Positions 58,575 through 64,000 of a DNA stretch of 64,000 nucleotides are shown one piece after another; the stretch's first letter is position 1, and every line of letters starts with the position of its first letter. Under the pieces are notes generated by a model. That model ran no database searches. It had not been told where the DNA came from and worked only from the letters and a program-made list of their open reading frames with translations. Source of the DNA: GCA-003244245 sp049673305 (GTDB lineage: Bacteria > Actinomycetota > Actinomycetes > Mycobacteriales > Pseudonocardiaceae); assembly GCA_049673305.1 (NCBI GenBank), contig JBATXM010000256.1:55963-119962 (forward strand). The letters run 5' to 3'. A program made the translations under genes and the position numbers.

Positions 58575-60745
58575 CCGCTCCTGAACCGACCTCATCCAGT
58601 CACACCACGGAACAGGCGGTCATCCCGGCCGATCCGGTGTACGACGGCCAGTTGGTCGACGACAACGTCCTCCTCAAGGATCACCCGTCGGCGGTCCGGC
58701 TCGTGGCCGCCTGGTGGTGGCGGTCGCCCCGGGTGCCGAGAGCCCTCAAAGATCGCCGACAAGCGATCCAGGCGGCGAAGGATCTCGCGGCCGCCATGCT
58801 GCGATCGCCATTCCGTTACCTCGGTGCCGTGGTGCGAGGTGCTGTCGTCACGGCCCGTGGGTGGCGTCGGTGGGTCACCATCCACGACTATCGCGACGCC
58901 GCCGAACAGTCCGAGAAGCTGGCCGACAAGTTCACCGAGATCCGCGCGCTGACCTTGTTCCGGTGGAGGGTGACCGGAGTTGTCTCCCTTGCCGCAGTAT
59001 TCGCGATTCTGGTCGCCGACGTGGTCTATGGCTCCACCGCGCTGTGGATCACGGGCGTGATCGCGTCGGCAATACTGGCGATCACGGGTAGGCGCAAGGA
59101 CGGCAGTCCCGGCCGTAAGGCTGTGCTGTCAGGTCCGCGCACACTCACGTGGACGATGGACCCGCAAGTGCTCGTCGACGCCTACCGAGACGCGAAGCTG
59201 ATCGGCAAGGACGAAACCCTGCGGCTCGTCGAACGCGCAACCCGGGTCGGCGACGGATGGGCCATCACCGTCGATCTCCCCGCAACCCGCAAAGCCACCG
59301 ACGTGATCAAGAACCGCGAGGCGCTCGCCTCCGCGCTTGCCGTGGACGAAATTCAGCTGATCGTCGAGCGGGTACGCGGCGAAGGCGGGCACGCTGGCCG
59401 AGTGGCGATGTGGGTCGCCGATGCAGACCCCTACGCCAAGGAATCGCCGCCCACGCCGTTGCTGAGGGTCGAGCAGTGGGACTCGTGGTGCCCGGTGCCG
59501 TTCGGTCGGGATCCCCGTGACCGCAAGGTCGACCTTCCCCTGGTGTGGACGTCGCTGCTGATCGGTGCGATTCCCCGGCAGGGTAAGACGATGGCCGAAC
59601 GGCTCGCGGCGGCCGGGCTCATTCTGGATCCGTTCACGCGGCTGTATGTGGCTGACTTCAAAGGAGGCAAGGACTGGAAGGCGGCCGAGCAGTGCGCACA
59701 CCGGTTCTTCTCCGGTGACACCACCGAACACGTGCTGATGTTCAAGGGCTGGCTCGAGTCGCTCGTCGTTGAGGTCCAGGGCCGGTACGCGCGGATGCAG
59801 AATCTCGACGATGAGATTTGCCCAGAGTCGAAGATCACCCCGCAGATCTCACGAGACCCTACTCTGGACATGCCCATCACCGCAGTCCTCATCGACGAGG
59901 CACACATCCCCTTGGAGGACCGGACCACGGTCGAAGTCGAAGGCAAGAAAGTCAAGCTCGGAGAGTACGTCGGCGAGCTGCTCACCTGGTTGGTTCGCAA
60001 AGGCCCGGCTGCAGGGATCATGGTCATTGCCGCCACCCAACGGCCGGACTCCAAAACTATCCCCTCTCGGCTGCGCGCGGTGCTGGGGTCGCGGTTCGCG
60101 TTACGGGTTATGGACTGGCGGGACTCCAATATCATCCTCGGCGAGCAGATGAATACCCGCGGTTACGACGCATCGACCCTCTTGGCCTCACACAAGGGTG
60201 TGGGGATTCTCCGGCCCGACGGGGAGACCAACCAGGGTGCGGACGTGCTCGCGATGACCGTACGTACTTACTACATGTCCAACAAGGACTGGCAAATCAT
60301 CTGCCAACGCGGTCGTGCGCTGCGGGAGATGAGAGGGACCTTGACCGGTCACGCTGCCGGTCAAGAGTTGGTGCTCGTGCTCGACCATGCCGCTGTCGCG
60401 AAGGCCATTGGCAGCGCCAGTGGTGATGCAGAGCGCGTGCCAGTGGCCGAGTTGCCGGAGCCGCTGGCGTCGGTGATGGTCTATCTCGGCGACGCCCTCG
60501 ACGGGGACAACGGTCGCGCGTTCGTCCCCACCGCCGAGTTGGTCAAGGCGCTCGACGTCGAGCCGACGACCTTCAGCCGGCAGATGGCCGATCTCGGCTG
60601 CCGGCCGAAGCGCGAACGCATACTCACCGAGGACGGCACGCTACGACAGGTTCGCGGCTACCTCACCGCCGACATCTGGGCAGCCGCTGAGGCCATCTGC
60701 GGCGGGGAGGTGGTGGACGCCGAGGTGATCAACGGTGAAGGCTGA
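58571..60745 (+). CDS. FtsK/SpoIIIE-type DNA translocase (TraB-like conjugation protein)
   Basis: A 724-residue translocase. Two transmembrane segments (about 135-180: VVSLAAVFAILVADVVYG, LWITGVIASAILAITG) precede the motor domain with Walker A GAIPRQGKT (about 335-343) and Walker B VLIDEAH. The C-terminal winged-helix-like region (FVPTAELVKALDVEPTTFSR) fits DNA recognition. Actinomycete TraB proteins move double-stranded DNA between mycelia and bind short repeats (clt) near the gene; such a repeat array lies directly downstream. Confidence 0.9.
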   Translation: MTAPEPTSSSHTTEQAVIPADPVYDGQLVDDNVLLKDHPSAVRLVAAWWWRSPRVPRALKDRRQAIQAAKDLAAAMLRSPFRYLGAVVRGAVVTARGWRRWVTIHDYRDAAEQSEKLADKFTEIRALTLFRWRVTGVVSLAAVFAILVADVVYGSTALWITGVIASAILAITGRRKDGSPGRKAVLSGPRTLTWTMDPQVLVDAYRDAKLIGKDETLRLVERATRVGDGWAITVDLPATRKATDVIKNREALASALAVDEIQLIVERVRGEGGHAGRVAMWVADADPYAKESPPTPLLRVEQWDSWCPVPFGRDPRDRKVDLPLVWTSLLIGAIPRQGKTMAERLAAAGLILDPFTRLYVADFKGGKDWKAAEQCAHRFFSGDTTEHVLMFKGWLESLVVEVQGRYARMQNLDDEICPESKITPQISRDPTLDMPITAVLIDEAHIPLEDRTTVEVEGKKVKLGEYVGELLTWLVRKGPAAGIMVIAATQRPDSKTIPSRLRAVLGSRFALRVMDWRDSNIILGEQMNTRGYDASTLLASHKGVGILRPDGETNQGADVLAMTVRTYYMSNKDWQIICQRGRALREMRGTLTGHAAGQELVLVLDHAAVAKAIGSASGDAERVPVAELPEPLASVMVYLGDALDGDNGRAFVPTAELVKALDVEPTTFSRQMADLGCRPKRERILTEDGTLRQVRGYLTADIWAAAEAICGGEVVDAEVINGEG

Positions 60746-60748
60746 TTC

Positions 60749-60903
60749 ACCCGTCACACCGTACGCTGCAACCCGTCACAAACACCGGAAACCACTCGTC
60801 ACCCGTCACAGCGCTCGTGACGGGTGAAGCAACCCATCTAGCTGCGGAGATAGCGTTAGTGACGGGTGTGACGGGTTGGCTGTAGACCCGTCACACCCGT
60901 CAC
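60749..60903. repeat. array of eight perfect 9-bp repeats (candidate clt transfer locus)
   Basis: ACCCGTCAC occurs on the plus strand at 60749, 60771, 60801, 60886 and 60895, and on the minus strand (as GTGACGGGT) at 60817, 60859 and 60868; ACTCGTCAC at 60794 is a ninth, imperfect copy. The last four form a perfect 18-bp-arm inverted repeat (60859-60876 / 60886-60903) with a 9-nt loop. TraB translocases recognise clustered 8-bp repeats beside their gene, so clt is the leading reading. An iteron origin is an alternative. Confidence 0.78.
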
Positions 60904-61027
60904 TTTCTCTCCTCGTCAACGTGGTCCAGCGCGGTCGCTGGTTGGAGCTGGGGGTTCGGACGCGAGATACGGAAGAGGTTCGCCGTCGGACTGTCTGCGA
61001 TGACGGCACGCGATCAGCCCTGTCTGA

Positions 61028-61050
61028 CTGAAATCAGCCTGTCGTCAGCT
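61028..61050. promoter_or_regulatory. shared 23-bp element, copy 2
   Basis: Second copy of the 54737-54759 sequence (21 of 23 bases equal), 70-92 bp upstream of the second DNA-binding/Nudix gene on the same strand. The two copies suggest a common regulator for distant parts of the element. Confidence 0.55.
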
Positions 61051-61119
61051 ACGATCACAAGATCTGCACACGGCATACCGACAACACCGCAGTACACGGA
61101 CAGGAGAGACAGGTGGACG

Positions 61120-61863
61120 ATGCCGGATCGGAACACCGCGACGAGATCAGCGCGCACCGTGCTCGAACTCCGGATAAGAGAACGCCGGCAGACGTTCGAA
61201 GAGTTCTCCGAGTACGCCGAGAAATTCGCCCGTGAGCACGACGAGAGAGGAACCCTCAGCGTCCGACACCTTCAACGATTGGTCGCAGGCACCCGCCCCG
61301 ACGGCACGACACCCGGCCCGCTTCGGCCGGCAACAGCGCGGCTATTGGAACGCATTTTCTGCATGAGTGCCGAGGAACTGCTGGCCGCGCCGACACCGCC
61401 CGACGCCGCCAAGGTTTCCTACGGCCTTTCCGCTGAAGTGCCGGCTGGCTTGGCTGTTCCGAGAACAGTCCAGGCGTTGAGGGTTGCCATCGCGGTCGTG
61501 GTGAAGGAGTCGCGAGTCCTCATCGTCTGCCGAAGAGGAGTAGACGGTGGCGGGATCTCCTGGCAGTTTCCCGCAGGGATCATCAAGCCCGGCGTGCCGC
61601 CCGAGACCGTCGCGATCCGCGAAACCCTCGGCGAAACCGGCGTGCACTGCGTGGTGGTGCGCGGTCTTGGTAGCCGGGTACATCCAATCACGAACGTTTT
61701 CTGCGACTACCTGTTTTGCGAATACCTCACTGGGAACGCGGAAAACGCCGACGTTGTGGAGAACGTTGGTGTGTTGTGGATCGACAAAACGGCGCTGACC
61801 CGCTACATCCCCGCCGAGCAGATCTTTCCGCCGGTACTAGAAGCTATCGAGGTGCTGGATTAG
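61120..61863 (+). CDS. DNA-binding/Nudix fusion protein (copy 2)
   Basis: A 247-residue fusion. The N-terminal 110 residues (VLELRIRERRQTFEEFSEYA, LSVRHLQRLVAGTRP, RLLERIFCMSAEELLAAP) resemble the actinobacterial Xre-like N-termini and differ from copy 1. The Nudix part is nearly the same as copy 1: LRVAIAVVVKESRVLIVCRR, ISWQFPAGIIKPGVPPETVA, GSRVHPITNVFCDYL, IPAEQIFPPVLEA. The box ends RETLGETGV, again with Gly for the first Glu of EExGU. AGGTGG lies just before the ATG. Confidence 0.82.
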   Translation: MPDRNTATRSARTVLELRIRERRQTFEEFSEYAEKFAREHDERGTLSVRHLQRLVAGTRPDGTTPGPLRPATARLLERIFCMSAEELLAAPTPPDAAKVSYGLSAEVPAGLAVPRTVQALRVAIAVVVKESRVLIVCRRGVDGGGISWQFPAGIIKPGVPPETVAIRETLGETGVHCVVVRGLGSRVHPITNVFCDYLFCEYLTGNAENADVVENVGVLWIDKTALTRYIPAEQIFPPVLEAIEVLD

Positions 61864-61866
61864 CTC

Positions 61867-62040
61867 ATGCACCAGCAACTCGACGCGATCCGCCGACTCG
61901 ACCGGCAGTTGGGCGCGATCATCGTCCGCGACGAACTCAACGCCAAGATCCGCCAAGTCCAGCGGCTCACCACGCACAGTCTCAACCTTGCCTGTGGCGC
62001 TGACCAACCGGCATTGTTGCGTCGGCGGATCACCAGCTAG
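61867..62040 (+). CDS. small ORF interrupted by the IS6-family end
   Basis: A 57-codon ORF starting 3 bp after the Nudix gene (MHQQLDAIRRLDRQLGAII). From about 62010 it runs into GGCATTGTTGCGTCGGCGG, which resembles an IS6-family terminal repeat. The C-terminus is therefore probably IS-derived and the ORF is a truncated element gene. Confidence 0.45.
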   Translation: MHQQLDAIRRLDRQLGAIIVRDELNAKIRQVQRLTTHSLNLACGADQPALLRRRITS

Positions 62041-62705
62041 GGCAGGTTGGGCTGATGCGTCGTCGTCCTGCCCGAGTGCCAGCGCCGAGGTCCGGCTTTG
62101 CCGGTTTCCGCTTCCCGCCGGAGGTGATCATGGTGGCGGTGCGCTGGTACCTGCGCTACGGGTTGTCCTGCCGCGACGGGGAAGAGCTTCTGGAGGAACA
62201 CAGCATTGAGGTCGAACACGTGAGCGTGTACCGGTGGGTGCAGCGGTTCACCCCGTTACCGGTCGACGCGGCACGACCCTGCCGGCACGATCCTGGCGAC
62301 CGGTGGTTCGTTGACGAAACGTACGTCAAAGTCGCCGGGCGGTGGGTCTATCTCTACCGGGCGATCGACCAATTTGGCCAGGTCATCGACGTCCTCGTCG
62401 CCGAGAAACGAGATCTCGCGGCCACCCGCCAGTTCTTCACCCGCGCGCTCAACCACAGCCCACGCCCGGCCGAAGTGACCACCGACCGGGCTCCCGCATA
62501 TCCACGCGTGCTCGACGAGCTGCTGCCCTCGGCTTGCCACGTCACCAAGCAGTATTCGAACAATCCGGTCGAAGCTGATCACGGCCGACTGAAGTCCCGG
62601 CTTAGTCCCCGATCCCCCTGTCGGGCGGCCCGTTCCGGGCTGAAAATGGGGCTTGGCTGTCCGCTGATGTCGTTGCTCCTTGATCCGGTTGAGGTCGTGG
62701 CTTAG
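62010..62705. mobile_element. truncated IS6-family insertion sequence
   Basis: The left end GGCATTGTTGC at 62010 resembles the IS6-family terminal repeat (GGCnnTGTTGCAA type). The transposase frame starts 45 bp later. No matching right repeat was found before the IS630 copy, so the element has lost its right end. The right boundary is approximate. Confidence 0.65.
62055..62705 (+). pseudogene. IS6-family transposase, C-terminally truncated
   Basis: A DDE transposase of the IS6/IS26/IS6100 family. VIMVAVRWYLRYGLSCRDGE, WFVDETYVKVAGRW (first D), VTTDRAPAYPRVLDELLP (second D) and NPVEADHGRLKSRL (E) are intact. After that the sequence (SPRSPCRAARSG) departs from the family, replacing the usual C-terminal 60 residues. 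Cut near 62600, presumably by later insertion or deletion, so probably inactive. Confidence 0.82.
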
Positions 62706-62736
62706 TGGTCGGCACCGGAAGTCCGTCGGGGGTTGA

Positions 62737-63886
62737 TTACGCGGCCTGAGGGATGGTGTCCGGGGTGGTCTGTTGCTGGTCGATCCTGGTGAGCAGGTCG
62801 TCGAGGTCGGCTGGGGTGAATTTCCAGTGGAAGGGGCGGGCGGTGGCGTTGTAGCGCTGTTCGAAGTTGGTGAGTCGTTGTTCGACTTGGTCGAGGGTGG
62901 TGAAGTCGTTGGGGGAGACGACCTTGCGTTGGATGATGGAGAAGTAGATCTCGATTTGGTTGAGCCAGGAGGCGTGTACCGGGGTGTGCACCATCACGGC
63001 GTTGGGGAAACGTGTGGCTAGCCGGTCGATGGCGGCCTGACCTCGGTGGGAGGAACCGTTGTCGACGATCCAGAAGACCCGTTTGGCGCTGGCGTAGGGC
63101 GCTTGGGTCATGACGTGTTCGACCAGCGCGGTGAAGGGCTCGATCCCGGTGGTGGGCGCGCAGCGGCCGAAGACCTTGGCTTGGTGAACGTCGTAGGCGG
63201 CCAGGTAGGCCAGCGCGCCGCCGCGGTCGTAGTCGTGGTTGACCCGCATCATGCGGGCTTTGCCGGGAGCCAGGGTGGGGTGGCAGCGGCAGCGGGCCTG
63301 GATGGAGGTCTTCTCATCCGAGGAGATCACGTACTCATCGGGGCCCAGAGGGGTGCCTTCCCAGACGCGGGCGTAGAGATCCAGCACGCGGCTGGCCTTG
63401 AGGGCGAAGTTCGGGTCCCGGATGGAGATCCAGGATTGGTGTTGCCAGGGTTTGATCGCGTCCTCGGCCAACCAGCGGCGCACCGTGGAGGCCGAGATCG
63501 CCTCGGCGACACCCCGGGTGAGGGCCTCGCGGGCCAGCTCCGGGCAACTCCACACCGACAGTGGCACCTCGTGCTCGGCGGGCAGCTGGCAGGCCAGGGC
63601 CTTGACCTCGGCGACCTGCACCGGCGTGAACGTCGGCGGTCGACCGGACCGGGGCCGGTCGACCAGCCCGTCGCGGCCCTCGGCCGCGTAGCGTCCCCGC
63701 CACGTGCGCACGGTGTCCACACTGACCCGCAACCGGGTGGCGATCTGGTTGTTCGATACGCGACGGGCCGCGAGCAGCACGATGCTCGCGCGGGTCACGT
63801 CCCGCTGGGCGGCGGTATGAGTCCGAACCAGTTTCTTCAGCCGGTGGCGCTCCGAGGCGGTCAGGGTGATCTGGCGGGCCTGTCAT
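62737..63886 (-). pseudogene. IS630-family transposase with a 5' frameshift
   Basis: A DDE transposase. An N-terminal HTH (NNQIATRLRVSVDTVRTWRG) is followed by catalytic residues in VISSDEKTSIQARC (D), FWIVDNGSSHRG (D) and SWLNQIEIYFSIIQRKV (E). The open frame from GTG 63798 gives 353 residues, but family sequence continues upstream (QITLTASERHRLKKLVRTH). The expected ATG at 63886 is separated from that frame by one extra G (ATGACAGG where ATGACAG is expected, at 63879-63880). The full protein therefore needs a frameshift. Likely inactive, or a sequencing error. Confidence 0.8.
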
Positions 63887-64000
63887 TTTTTCCGTGTAAG
63901 CCACGGATGACTGATGGCATTACCTTATCACAGAGGAAGCCGTCCTGGGAAGAGAACGACCAGCGTGTTCAAAGCCATTTTCCAGCCCGACGTTCCGGTC
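63887..64000. other. right flank of the IS630 copy
   Basis: No gene visible. The segment near 63970-63985, read on the minus strand, contains GGGCTGGAAAATGG, similar to GGGCTGAAAATGGG at 62636-62649 on the other side of the IS630 transposase. These could be parts of an older element that IS630 interrupted. Confidence 0.35.

Larger units (their letters stand above)
52749..64000. mobile_element. AICE-like integrative and conjugative element (left part)
   Basis: The region starts at a tRNA 3' end with a tyrosine integrase. It carries xis, XRE and WhiB-like regulators, Nudix proteins and an FtsK/TraB translocase with a repeat locus behind it, the gene set of actinomycete integrative conjugative elements (pSAM2-like). 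I saw no second copy of the tRNA 3' end and no replication (RepSA/Prim-Pol) gene, so the right end lies beyond the window or was lost with the IS insertions. The right boundary given is only the window edge. Confidence 0.75.

Noticed and set aside
60749..60903. Repeat array as a CRISPR or as a plain terminator
   Set aside because: Nine-bp repeats in both orientations with irregular spacing do not fit CRISPR; five extra copies outside the hairpin are not explained by a terminator.
55811..61863. Nudix genes as a toxin-antitoxin or mutT housekeeping set
   Set aside because: No toxin-like partner is visible, and fusion to DNA-binding-like domains plus the AICE context fits transfer control better.
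52749..64000. Second att site (copy of the tRNA 3' end) inside the window
   Set aside because: I looked by eye for the T-arm/acceptor sequence GGTTCGAATCCCAC in both orientations and saw none; a computed search would be decisive.

Overview
The window is high-GC actinobacterial DNA, most like Pseudonocardiales. Support comes from a mycothione reductase, an IdeR/SigB/GalE/DUF4192/DUF3039/DUF3099 core block, a calerythrin-type EF-hand protein, ANTAR and WhiB-like proteins, many GTG starts, and an integrative element of actinomycete (AICE) type in a tRNA gene. The lineage call is inference.

1-8.4 kb: a PQQ operon on the minus strand (pqqA, pqqB, pqqC, and pqqD running off the left edge). pqqA is a 49-codon gene. 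Next come an animal-type haem peroxidase, a DoxX-like membrane protein, a large LuxR/AAA (LAL) regulator and an aromatic amino acid hydroxylase. A 13-bp sequence is shared by the two divergent intergenic regions here.

8.4-22 kb: the centrepiece, one tightly spaced minus-strand gene train. In transcription order it holds family 2B encapsulin shell 2, geosmin synthase, 2-methylisoborneol (MIB) synthase, geranyl-diphosphate 2-C-methyltransferase, encapsulin shell 1, polyprenyl diphosphate synthase, ispH, a dxs remnant, ispG, a calerythrin-like protein and mycothione reductase. It links late MEP-pathway precursor supply, prenyl elongation, methylation, cyclisation and a cNMP-binding protein shell. 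dxs has lost its middle and is probably dead. A GPTGxGTS sequence recurs in the non-catalytic parts of both cyclases and is a candidate shell-targeting tag. Two near-identical 19-bp palindromes and a second LAL regulator lie upstream.

22-40 kb: a 775-bp gene-poor stretch, a GAF/ANTAR operon, PAC2, LLM oxidoreductase and SCO5389-like genes, a methyltransferase, then the housekeeping block (DUF4192, galE, ideR, sseA, sigB). A polyhydroxyalkanoate locus follows: phaC, a small HTH regulator, and a phasin-like gene behind four 11-bp tandem repeats and a good -35/-10 promoter.

40-52.6 kb: a nickel-pincer-cofactor (lar) locus. A LarA-superfamily protein is transcribed with larB, larC, an acyl-reductase/HAD fusion, a zinc alcohol dehydrogenase and a PlsC acyltransferase, with larE divergent. 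A ferritin-like protein, an XPB-like helicase and yaaA follow.

52.7-64 kb: a tRNA-Met gene, then an AICE-like element: tyrosine integrase, NDP kinase, three Nudix proteins (two fused to DNA-binding-like N-termini), XRE regulator, excisionase, WhiB-like protein and a TraB/FtsK translocase. Directly downstream of the translocase are eight perfect copies of a 9-bp repeat, a candidate clt transfer locus. The right end carries a truncated IS6-family and a frameshifted IS630-family transposase. No replication gene or second att site was seen, so the element probably continues beyond the window.
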